64,000 nt of DNA from NCBI GenBank assembly GCA_940671915.1, contig CALNVZ010003426.1, positions 46,644,611 through 46,708,610 of the forward strand. Reading direction: 5' to 3'. Below the pieces are notes generated by a model that was not told the origin of the DNA, made no database searches, and saw nothing but the letters and a program-made list of their open reading frames with translations. Every line of letters starts with the position of its first letter. The first letter of the stretch is position 1. Origin of the DNA: Paracentrotus lividus (lineage: Eukaryota > Echinodermata > Echinoidea > Camarodonta > Echinidae). A program made the position numbers and the translations under genes. Positions 53,590 through 64,000 of this stretch are shown piece by piece.

Positions 53590-53828
53590 GGGGGTGTAAC
53601 ACAAAGACTTACGATTGATTAAAAGTTACGATTGATTTTTTTTTCTCGGTAGCCTCATCATAGACAGGATGCTCCAAAGTTGATCATCTTAATCCTAACC
53701 CTAGCCCTAACCCTTTTCTTAATCATATCCAAATCCTAATCCATGACTGTACCTGATTTTCAAATGAGGTTACCAAGAAAAATAAATCGTAACTTTTGAT
53801 CAATCGTAAGTCTTTTTGTTGCACCCCA
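53590..53828. mobile_element. Foldback MITE, 239 bp, TIRs about 65 bp
   Basis: GTGTAACACAAAGACTTACG..TTGATTAAAAGTTACGATTG at the left is complementary to 53765-53828. The loop contains CCTAACCCTAGCCCTAACCC, a telomere-like phrase. Confidence 0.7.
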
Positions 53829-53829
53829 C

Positions 53830-54435
53830 TGTTTATATTTCAAAGGCGTGCTCCTTTCCCCTTTATATATTATACCAATATCAGAACCAGAACAAAACAT
53901 TTTGTTTAATATTGAACAAGCTTTACTTGACCCGGAGCATGAAGTTACGATGAAATTTGGCATGCACCTTAGATATTACGCTAAAGGATAGAGCTCACAA
54001 TTATATCTTTAAACAGGGAGTTTTTATTTTATTTGTTTAGTTTATGAAATTATAATATAATCGATACAAATTATATTTAAACTTTACATTTTTCTTATTA
54101 CAGAATACAAATATAAAGCTTTAACCTTACGTAAAGAACCCCAAACTAAACCCACATTGGGCATTATCAGATAAAACATTATCCATCTCTATTTCTATTC
54201 CTCTGTCTTCCACTGTCTGGTGATTTATTTATTTATTTTTTTTTTTTTCAATTCTTCACTATTTCTTTGCGTAGGTAATAATTGTATCCAGTGTCATTAC
54301 AGTTCAAGACCCCATAATAGAGAGTGACTACGTCAAGTCCAATACAAAACATGAAGCTCACATCGCCCATCAAGAATATATCTTCATCGTCAACCACGGA
54401 AAGGTTCACTTCAGAGGCGGCGAAACCGGGGGGGG
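53830..54435. other. No gene supported
   Basis: AT-rich; the 65-aa minus frame 54248-54445 has a hydrophobic middle but no family match. Confidence 0.3.
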
Positions 54436-54815
54436 GGGGGAGCACAGTGACCCCACTTTGTCATCCACCTTAAAAGTGCTCCTTTTCTTAGCTAATAAAA
54501 TGTCATTTTTGTAATAAAAAGGGGGCACTTTTAATACTAAAATGTGCCCCTTGTTTGCATGTATGTCTTTTAAAACGCCAATTTTTCGGCTCGCGCTTCA
54601 CGCTCGCGGATACTGAAAAGGGTTTGTAATGCACAATTAACTGGAAGTTTGAGCTCATTATTTTCGGCTCGCGCTTCGCGCTCGCTGATATTAAATGTGG
54701 TATATAATGCAAAATTAACTCAAATTTTCAGCAAAAAAAAAAATAAAAATCAGTTCGCGCTTCGCGCTTGTAATCATTTTGTTTAACATCAATGAATTAC
54801 AAAGCCATAATTCTT
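54436..54815. repeat. Three phased copies of the 19-mer motif
   Basis: GGCTCGCGCTTCACGCTCGC (54588), GGCTCGCGCTTCGCGCTCGC (54666) and TTCGCGCTTCGCGCTTG (54754) are spaced about 80-88 bp. Each is followed by a related phrase (GATA..TAATGCACAATTAACT / GATATTAAATG..TAATGCAAAATTAACT). Part of a tandem repeat of about 80 bp. Confidence 0.6.
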
Positions 54816-54984
54816 CAGGGGCCGCGGAGCGTTTTTGAAAGTGGAGGGGCTGAGCCAAAGTGGGGGGGCTGAACAGGCTAAAAATCACAAGTCTATGGTC
54901 ACGTTGCAATTTGGTACACGTTTGCTGAAAAAAGTGGGGGGGGGGGGCTGCAGCCCCCCCAGCCCCCCCGCTCCCGCGCCCCTG
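54816..54984. mobile_element. CAGGGGC-type MITE, copy 2, 169 bp
   Basis: Ends CAGGGGCCGCGGAGC and GCTCCCGCGCCCCTG. TTCTT on both sides (54811-54815, 54985-54989) is a 5-bp target duplication. The sequence body matches 36259-36426. Confidence 0.75.
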
Positions 54985-54989
54985 TTCTT

Positions 54990-57300
54990 AACAGCATCAA
55001 TAAGGCAAATTTGTGCACCCTTCATAACCGAACACTTCTCTTAAGTCCTGATCTCAAGTGCTTTTTTTTAATTGAAAAAGTGCCCCACGATGTGGTCAAG
55101 ACGGTTCAAGTCTCTGAACAAAATAAAACACTTTTCATAGTGTTAATTTGGAATTCCAATAAGACATAAATAACTTTAAACTGAACATGGATCGATCAAT
55201 GCCTACACTTAAACTTCTTGATTGTACAGTGGAGACCCTATAAATTTGAAGGAACTAAATATATCACATACTGTTCTGAAGGTCCAACAACCATTGGAGA
55301 AAAGGAGAAAAACAACCATCGCTCAGATAGAAACTGTGTTTTGATCAAAAAACCTGGTGAGATATAGGCTTACATAAGTTACTTCGAAGTTGCAATTATA
55401 ATTTACACCTCACAATCTATACGGATATATCAGACTAATTGCAAATTACTTTCCTCCTTTGAAATGGATGGTGTTCGGAAAATAGACGATGTCTTCCAGT
55501 CAAATGTAATCATTCCGGCACCAAGTATGATGTCATGCTACTCCAACAAAAAATTGCCATCAGTATTCTTACTGATATCCAGACGGCAGGCCGGTGGTCT
55601 TATAGACTTTCCCTGTAATCATACTACAGAATATGTGTTTTTCCTTTTCCATTGGATTTATTTCATTAAAAAAAAATACATGAAATTGTACATGTCGTAT
55701 ACCAATAGTTCTTTAGATTAGACTAAGGTTGTGTTATGTGTCAAGTGTGAACAAAAATATCACAGCGCCATTTGTTTTTATTGTATTATAAATCCACTTG
55801 TAAAAAAATATAAAAACGCACTGTTTTAGTAAACTCCCTTTGTAAAAGTATTTAATTTCTAAATTTCTCTTAATTTTAGATCATACATGCATTCATAGTG
55901 ATCTGAAGTTGATATTTAAAAACAGGTTTGGAAAATTTATAAAAATGAGTTTGTCGCCCTCTGTTGTCAAAGTAACATATACATCTGTTAAAATACTAAA
56001 TTGGGGTATATTTTTACCTTTAAAAGTCTATAACAGGCTTGAATAACCATTTAAATGGTATGTGGCATTTATTTCTCATTCATTCCAATGTTTAATACCA
56101 TTTTTACTCATTAATATTGATATTCTAGCCCAAAAGGAAATAAAAACGCCATATTTTTCTGAATTTTATTCATCCGCCCTTCATTTTCCCCAATTCTTGT
56201 GCAATTTGAGACCCTTAAACGATAACGGAAGTAAATATTCATGATGCAGTACTATTTAGTGTGAATTCCTCTGACATTTTATACTACTTGCCACTCAAAT
56301 TGGAGAAAAATTTGCGAATTAGGTAGGAAAACACAAAATTTACACATTGGGCCAAAATGGCGCCCCTAAAAGGCCCAATACAAAGTGAAGGCGGGGTCTG
56401 AAAATTTGACCCCCTCCATTTTTCGTTTGGTTGGACCCTTTAGAAGCCAAAACAATCAGAAAATTAAAATTGGCAGCCTAGTCCTACGGAATAACATAAC
56501 ATACCCCACTAGGTATGTTGAAATCATTAATGTTATTTAAGATAATTAAGAAATTCATAAATCAAAAGTTCTATGTCATATTGTACTCTCTTGATGTAGT
56601 TTTGAAAGATTTATTATCAAGGAATTGTTAAATTTCCCGCAGTTTTCTGACTTCGGCTTCAACGCCCACTCTGCGGTCTCTTATTATTCTTCTCGATATT
56701 AAGATGAATAATTGCTTAGGAAAATGATGAATGCTTATGATATAAGACTGAAATTATGTAAAATGTACTTTGAGATGTATGTTTTGAGGAATTTGAGTTG
56801 TTATTGCCGGTTTTAGGCATGGTCTAATTTGTATGAGCGTAGATAGCTGTGAGTAATCCGTTGTCCAAAACCTATACGCTAGCTAGCGCTGTAAATGGGA
56901 TGCGGATCGATATCTTTTTAGTAGCAGAAGTGATGCAGTCGCCGCCCCGTATAATTTCACGTGTTATAGTAGATCAGGTTTCTAGTTATTTTTGTTAGAG
57001 CCCTATATAAAGCAGGCGCGGATCCAAGAAAATCGAATTGAATGCATTTCGGGGGCCAATTGTCCGGGGACAAAGAGCCGCTTTTGTTCCCAGACAATTG
57101 GAGCGTTGTTTTTCTCTAAGTGTCTAGTTCCCCTTACTAAGTGTTCATATCAAATTATAGTTTCAAAATCATGGTATGCTCTTTTAGCGCATATCTTCAT
57201 GAACTGTTTACATTCTGAAAACATAGCATTGTTCACATGTCAATGTTTTATATCTATGTTGAATAAACATGTGAAATACGCTACTTGTCTACGTGATCCG
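54990..57300. other. No gene supported
   Basis: AT-rich with no tandem structure. A lone CAGGCGCGGATCCA at 57013 is a single hAT-like end without a partner. Frames of 60-104 aa have no motifs. Confidence 0.35.
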
Positions 57301-60300
57301 AATTAAATGCTCATCACCGCCCGGGATTGTTGGCAGGTGAGGTGTCTTGTAGTCTGGTCTAAACATGTCGTTTGTAAATTGGCCATAGGCCTTCGATAAT
57401 ACCCGAAATGTCTTCCTCTAGGAACTGTCAATATTATAAAAATGTGCAGATTGCTATTAACACAGTGGAAACATTTTTAACAGTGTAAAGCTAAGATTTC
57501 GTTGAAGTCGCGAGACATTTTTAGCCGTGTACATTAACTACTTTGTGTTACACTCATTTGTTTAATAATGGCAAACGTAGTGTCTTGAATGACCATAACT
57601 TATTTGCATGTGAATAGGTACTAGGGGTTTGGCGCCTTACAAAGTAACACACTCGAGTTGGAATATTTTCAAACTAACTGCATTGATGTGATTTGGTGGC
57701 CAAACAGCAAGTTAGAATGTCTCATGTGCGGAAGTGGGCGATAGAAGAGTTGGCCCAATGGGTTTATTTAATGGATTGTCCGATTACTAGTGTAATGATT
57801 CTTTATGGCAAGTTTGCATGTTATGGCTAGATGAGACATGTGTCTATCTCGTAGTTTGATTGAAGAGCACTAGATTCTCACTTGCCCTTAATCAAGCAGT
57901 TGTTGTTTTTCAGTTTTCGTGGTATTGTTGTTACTGTTTGCTAGTGTTTTTCGCTTGAGTTATATCTAGTACATTGATAAGGGAATGTGATGGAACCTAG
58001 TATTTATCAATGTAGGTTTGATTTTGCTTATTGACTGGCTGAAAAGATAATTGTAAAGAATGATAATAGATGAATTAAACCTGTGGTCATTCTTTCAGGA
58101 CTCAAGTGAAGGCAGCTCAAATAAGTTAATATACCCCTACGCTGCTATTTAGAAGCTGGATCCCGATGACATGAACTAGGGGGTGAGCAGCCAGGGGTGT
58201 GTATGATTATGGTTGCTCCTGAAGCTGTTAGCCTAGATTTGGTGGAGGGGAGCTCCTCTCGGTCATGTTCGTTCCCACGTTATTTACAGAATACATAAGT
58301 GGATAAAAATCGAATAGGGAATAGTTCAGAAATGTCGAACACATCGGTTGCAGATTTTAATTGAGTCTAAAAGCCTTCACATTAGAATGAGGTGTCCTTG
58401 TCATACTCCTTATCTGTGCTTCCTGTGTCTGTTCTCCGAGATAGATGCTGCAGATATATTGCCGGATTGGTGAGCTGTAGAGATCTAATATGCTTTCGTC
58501 TTCGTTGGCTGTTAAGGGTGATTGGTTGTGAATAAATAAGTATTCAAGTGCATGTGGGTATTTAGGAATAGGGATAGTAGTTTGTATGGGGCTAAAGCGT
58601 CTTGACTGGTTGATTGAAGTTGGAGAGGAAGAGTTATGCTAAGTGTTGCAGGCTTTTGAGAGTCATATTAGTTGGTGTACAGCGAAAGCGAAGTAAGGTG
58701 GTGTGGTCTAGGGGAAGAAGTCACTAAGGTGATTTCGTGAATGCTAAGGCGAAACTAACATCGATATGAGTTGGTACATATAGCATGAGTGGTTTTCAAA
58801 TATACATGAACCATGTCTGCGTACACAAATGACAGATAAGGATAGTGAAATATAGAAGGAGTGCTAATGCATAAATTAGGCACCTACAATGGTCAATGGT
58901 GATGATTGCTGTGCGGTTTGAATTTATCCAGACGCTTAACCTCATAAACAGGAGACCAGGATATGATGTTATATGGGGCAGGAAACATAAGAATAGTAGT
59001 TTAATATTTCATGTTGGTAAGTTCAATGAAAATTAATTCGCGTGGACAATAGACATGCAAACGGTTAATGTAAACTCGTGTACGTGGGCATCATGTCATG
59101 AGGATAAGGTCTTAGAGTATCTATACAATACATAGCCTTGCTACAAGAAATTACATTTTATGTAGCATGGCACCATCTCATCACGCATCGATGTCAATAT
59201 TGTTGGAAGGTTTGGGGCTATATGTAAAGATCGATTAGTTAATTTTCTTGAGTGATTCCATTGCTCAGGAATTTTGGATATTTTAGCGGAAACACGCACG
59301 AAGAATGTAAAGTTAGATCTAGGTCTGATACACTGAGAGACTATCAGCATCGATAATTCGAATATAGGCCTAAAACGTGATGTTGGCATGGGTGTAACGA
59401 TGTTAGACTTAATTGAGTCGCAAAGCTAAAGGCCGTATATCATGAGGCTCAGAACCGACAAACAGAATTGGTAAATGTAAATATTGTAGGTAGGGATTCT
59501 AATTGACGAATCGGCATGTTCTCTTAGGAAAAAAGTAGATGCTAGATTATTCCACATACTATGCTGCAAAAACCATCCATTGAGTGCAGTACTGATGAAA
59601 ATGGTGTAATGTACCGCTTGTTAGCTGAGTGATGGGATGTGTGAAACTTCTCTATAATATAAGTTAACGAGAACAATTGAGCATATTAGAAAATAACCTA
59701 ACTCCGCTCAAAATATAAATTAAGGTAAGGTCCGTATAGTCCTCATTGTAGTAATAATTCGTGCTTTAATGATTTATTATGTTGATTTAGAGATAAATGA
59801 TGTTTTATAGAGACCTTTTTTGATTGCCGATAACCGGTTGACTATGGCTGGCAGGTTATGCTTCGCCAGACACTTTTCTGGCTGATAGACATATGCACCA
59901 TTGGTAAGTGAAACGGCTGCAGTAAAGGTTACTGTCGCAAGATGCAAGGTTCAAAATTATGAATTTGACGCATTGTAGTCAACATAATGATGTAAGTGGG
60001 AGATACTATCTCTACGGACTATCTGTGTAATGATAGAAGTTACGCAACTTTTTCATTGATGCGAAAGCTAGAGTCATAAAGGTTACAGGTTATTTTGTGA
60101 GATTGTATGGTTTGGGAAGGTTGGACTCGAATTTTCTGCATCATGATTGCCATAGTTTGGTTAACATATGATATGGTTGATCTATGCGTCATCTTGAAGC
60201 AAATGTATTGAGCAACGGTGGCAAAACAAGGATGTAAGTCTTGAACTTAAGTGAAAAGTTATTATACAAGTTAGTTTTTAGATGTCCAGTGTTGGTGACA

Positions 60301-61800
60301 GGTGTTGTGGTGTCGGACAATCGATTTTTGAACTAGGCCATTTAGAGCGTGATGCCATTACCAAGCAATACTTTTTGTAGTAGATTGTTGTGAACAAGAT
60401 GTTAATTAGAGAAATTATGTCGAGCAGGATGATATTATTTGATGAGATGTTATAGTCATTTAATTAAAAACATATATTTTTGCTTAATCGTTGAGACAAA
60501 CAAGCAAAAGCTTCATTTTGTTGAACCGTGTCCGGGACAACCGAGCACCCGCGCGATGGCACCTGACAACATAGAAGAGGATACGAGAGAGAGCAATCGT
60601 TGATAACAGTGCATGAGAGTGTCAACACAAAAGCATAGCGGCAAGATTTAAAGGTATGATGGGGTTCAGCACTGAATTCCACAATGTCACACTGGCTGCG
60701 ATCTGCAAAAGATATTTGAACAGCAATTTGAGCAAGAATAAATCATGGAGATATGTCGATTTGATCAGCAGAGTGAGAGGAAATGCTACAAGGAATTAGT
60801 TGAGAGTACTACAATTTTCTTATGACGCCTGTACAAGGAGGTACATCTTGAATGTTTGATGTGGTTATGTGTTTTTATCGGCTGGTAATAGTGTTGCAGC
60901 GGTAGCTATGTTCTCGGAACATGCCACACGCGTGCGCGAAACGAAAGGTCTGGTCAATCTGTATATGGCACACATGCATTGCTGTAGTCGCAATGCGTGA
61001 ATGGAAGTTCAGCGTGGGGCATGGTCAAAGTAACTATGTTGCAGTAGATGATTTGGCATGTGTTTGTGGTTGGCGTGGTTAGTTCAAGTCAATATGACCC
61101 ATCAAATTCAAATACCCGTAACTAAAGAGATATTTGAAAATATTTCGGAGGTAGATGGCTGAGGTGTCGAATTATATTTCAAAAAGTGACTTGGTACGGC
61201 TAGAATTAATCGCGAGATATGGGAACCACAAATGGGGTGACGCTAAACATGAAAGTTGTAGAGTTAATCGTGTGTGGGCCTAGTGACTCGTTAGTTATGA
61301 CTGGTTATTTTATTTACTTTTTATTTTTTTAGTTTTTTATATAATGGCTCTTTTTTTTTAGTTATGGATAGAGGTAGAGGGAAGAGGCACCGGAGGAGCT
61401 GTTAAAGCGTGACTATATGAGTATGCGCGCCCCTATCTCGGAAGTTCAACACAATGTGTCATCACTAAAGCAGCCATGCTTATAGCCACATTGCTTATAC
61501 GCGCTATTTTATGGATCTATGGAGGGATAGCCTCGGTTCCTTGTCGGCGCATGCCTCCCTATTTCCGCCTGGCCAATGTGTAAGACGCAGAAAAGAAGTA
61601 AAGAAACTAGTATATATATGGGAAATAAAATATATTTCAACATAGAATAAAAAAAAGCAGAGAGGTTTATGTGGGTTATGTACGGTTCTATCGTTTTTTG
61701 TGCATTGTAGTTTTCTATGTGTTTTGGTTTGTTTTATGAGGCCGTTCTTATTATTTAGGGCGATGTTCTAGGTGGAGAGAGGGTCTGCTCAGTGTATCTT
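57300..61800. other. Featureless, no gene seen
   Basis: Apparently unique sequence with no open frame over about 85 codons, no recognised repeat and few C residues on the plus strand. It could be intron, intergenic or a long non-coding transcript. Confidence 0.35.
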
Positions 61801-63870
61801 CTGATGCCTAATGAATCCCGAATCTGAAGTTTGTTGCTCCGCTTATTGTCTGTGTGGGTTCTCGGGGCGCGGGTGAGTCCTGCCCTGGCTCTGTAATTGT
61901 CTCCGGGTCGCGTTGCTTCGGCTTCTGCGGCCCCTTATTTTGCCGGTGGACCAAGAAGTTTGTGGTCCTTTGCCGTGGCTTTTGTTTTCGCGTGGTTCGT
62001 GCCGTGGTGTTTGGCAGATCAAGTGTCCGTGGGTCCCCGCGTACAGTCATGCCGGGATTCAATTCGCATGGAAATTATCTTGCATCAGAATCCGCTGGCG
62101 GTGATTGATAATTGGTAGTCAAAGAGAGGTGTGTAAGGCCGTGGTGGAAGGGTTGTCTAGTGGTAAAAAGGAATGGGAGTAAGACAGGACGGTGGAGAGG
62201 AAATTAGGGGAGAACGCCGCTGGGGGGACGACAAAGTGAGTTTTAGCAGTATCACGCGGGAGAAATTATTTAGAATTGAAGTTGAGTGTTTTATTCATCC
62301 GCGCTGGGTTGTTTAATGGATTGTGGATAAAGGTTCATAAGTTGAGTGGGGTCCGTTCTTTAATTGTATTTTGAACGTGGGGCACGCATGAAAAGAGATA
62401 TTCGATTCTTTTTGATCGACTTGGTTTCATTAATAGAGAGATTGCAAGAAATAGAAATAGAAATAGAGCATATAAGATTTTGTGGAAGAGACTGGGGGAA
62501 GAGAGTTGAAGTTGGGGGATTGTGAGGTGTGGGTTATGGGTGGGTTGGGAAATATGGTATAAGAGTGGAAGTTGGGGTGATTCTAAACTGGTGCGGCGTA
62601 CAGGTAAGCTCAGCCGGCTTGTCGTATGCGCAGCTCTCTCGTTGTGTAGCAATTAGTTTTTTGGGTATCGGTGTGTTAGCTTTTTGGTTTCCGGGTCCGT
62701 CAATACTCTTTGAGTAATGGTTAAACGAGGGGCTTCTAATTATGTGGTGTGGGTTTATAGTGCTTTACTTCTCCATGATTGTTTATACCCTCCGTCGTTG
62801 CTGATATGATAGTGTAGTAAATTATTCTCTTGTTAGTTGAGGCAGGGCGGGAAAGTGCACGCGGCACCGTGTGGCTGTTCCGGGCGGCACTCAGGGTGGG
62901 CCGGTCGTCGCTCGAATGAAGTCGTTACTTTGTGCTAGGTTGCAGACAAATTGGTGGGAGAGTTTGTTAATGTGCAGAGCTGCTATCAGCGCGTTAGTTT
63001 GGAAAGTGGCAGAGGCGTGGATTCTAGTGAACGTCAGGTGAAGGAGTCGAATCTGGTCGAGGTGCAGGAGCTTAATAGGCTAAGGAGGTTGGGAACTTAA
63101 TGTAGATCGCTGTATGGGGATCAGCTGGGTGAGTTAATCTGAACGTTGTTGAGCTTTTGAATTGGTGTGTTCATAGAATACGTTGGTCGAAGGCTGTGAC
63201 CGCTGCCAGACAACTCGCTGCTTGTGCTTGAGTAACAAAAGAAGATTGAGGTGGAAGGCAACTGTCTTAGTGTGTATAGCTAGGGAGAAGAGTATCTCAC
63301 AGATTGAAGCGGGTGAGGTGTGCATACTTGATAGCTAGAAAGACTTCGTGGTGGAGAGGTTTTGTCGCATTAAGTCGTTGGGTCTGTGTTAATAGGTTCA
63401 GGGGTCTTTTCGTAGTTTGAAAAGTGCTAAAGGACAAAAAACTGAAAGGTAAAGGGAAAGAAATAGATGAGGTGTGGGAAAGTTGTTCGCAGAGGGGTGA
63501 GAGGTTTGGAGAAAGGATGTGATGTTTGCGAGCCTGATGGGAAGAGTTATTGTTGAAAAGAGTTATATGAGTGATGATGTTCGGAAGAGGTTGTTGTGGT
63601 GTGGTAAGTTCTTTTTGGGTGGGGGGAAGCCGTGTCCAGAACCGAGAGTGACTAGGCGTTAGCAGAGGGAGAGGATAGGTCTTCGGGGGGCGGCTTGTCA
63701 AAATCGTGTAGTGGCAACGTGCGGTGAGTGGGTGGTTGGGGGAGAAATGTATTCGTTGGGTGGTGCGGTCGGTGCTGGTTGCACTGGCCGAAGGGCGCCC
63801 GTAACGTTTGCGCTGTATGTGTGTATGGCGCGTCAGTAGTCGTATCTAAGTGTTTCACTTCACGTAAAAC
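61800..63870. other. Strong G-over-C skewed region, no gene called
   Basis: The plus strand is G/T/A rich with very few C (line 62461-62520 has 23 G and 2 C). Minus-strand frames (105 and 134 aa) are proline/threonine/leucine rich as a direct result. The patch at 61860-62070 is more balanced and GC-rich with overlapping frames on both strands. No domain is recognised. Confidence 0.4.
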
Positions 63871-64000
63871 TATGAAGACTCATTGTAAGTCTCTTGTTTA
63901 TTATATTAGTTCAAAGAACGTAAGTTACGCTTTGATAGGAATGTATACCAGGCATTTCCCCTTGCTAAAAACATAAAAGAAGCATACTTTGATTGACTAA

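Noticed and set aside
53695-53720. Interstitial telomere repeat (CCCTAA)n
   Set aside because: Only a short imperfect CCTAACCCTAGCCCTAACCC phrase in the loop of a MITE; too short to call.
57012-57026. Additional hAT MITE
   Set aside because: Only one end-like word (CAGGCGCGGATCCA) is present; no inverted partner within 1 kb.
61808-62118. Overlapping 84-aa frames on both strands as a gene
   Set aside because: Frames on both strands are open because the patch is GC-rich; neither has a motif I recognise.

Overview
This window is a repeat-dense, apparently gene-poor stretch of an animal nuclear genome. The best guess is a marine deuterostome such as an echinoderm or hemichordate. That guess rests on AT-rich non-coding DNA, many LINE-type (L2/CR1-like and jockey-like) reverse transcriptase relics, hAT-, mariner- and TTAA-type miniature transposons, Pol III-type tRNA sequences, and an excess of the palindrome TAGGCCTA. 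I found no intact host protein-coding gene with a convincing family assignment. Three runs of N (2288-2312, 22742-23514, 42392-42410) mark assembly gaps. Many copy-to-copy single-base indels suggest either real decay or a noisy assembly.

Layout. 1-14 kb: a LINE tail, a 175-bp hairpin-rich repeat, a 98-bp G-run minisatellite (3.83-5.15 kb), two minus-strand pieces of an SGNH/GDSL-hydrolase domain of the kind carried by retroelements, and a 1.1-kb TIR/TA element. 14.7-20.3 kb: a small hAT-like MITE, then a large inverted repeat with arms of about 1.4 kb. Its left arm is split by a 2.25-kb internally deleted LINE that still carries an ORF1 and a PHD finger. 20.9-22.2 kb: a hAT-like element. 24.8-32.3 kb: tandem CCAAT/CRE units and three decayed LINE reverse transcriptases on the minus strand. 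A tandem array with three tRNA-like units sits between two of them. 32.8-38 kb: a 25-bp minisatellite, a cluster of AGGTCA half-sites, a TTAA-flanked element and several MITEs. 38.7-40.3 kb: a second tRNA array, whose units fold as tRNAs with a UCA anticodon. 40.8-41.6 kb: a 41-bp minisatellite open in all six frames. 42.19-47.85 kb: a composite bounded by about 165-bp inverted repeats and TA duplications, containing AACGTT-rich arrays and nested direct duplications. 48-55 kb: a 32-bp minisatellite and several foldback MITEs. 55-64 kb: mostly featureless DNA, the last 2 kb strongly G-over-C skewed on the plus strand.

The parts do not form a pathway. The best candidates for something new are: (i) the 3-kb-class palindrome studded with inverted AGGTCA-N-TGACCT sites; (ii) the two tRNA-bearing tandem arrays, both of which begin with an inverted partial copy and one of which has a UGA-reading anticodon; (iii) the 5.7-kb TIR composite; and (iv) a dispersed near-palindromic 19-mer (GCGAGCGCGAAGCGCGAGC type). 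All calls come from reading the sequence by eye; no similarity search was run.
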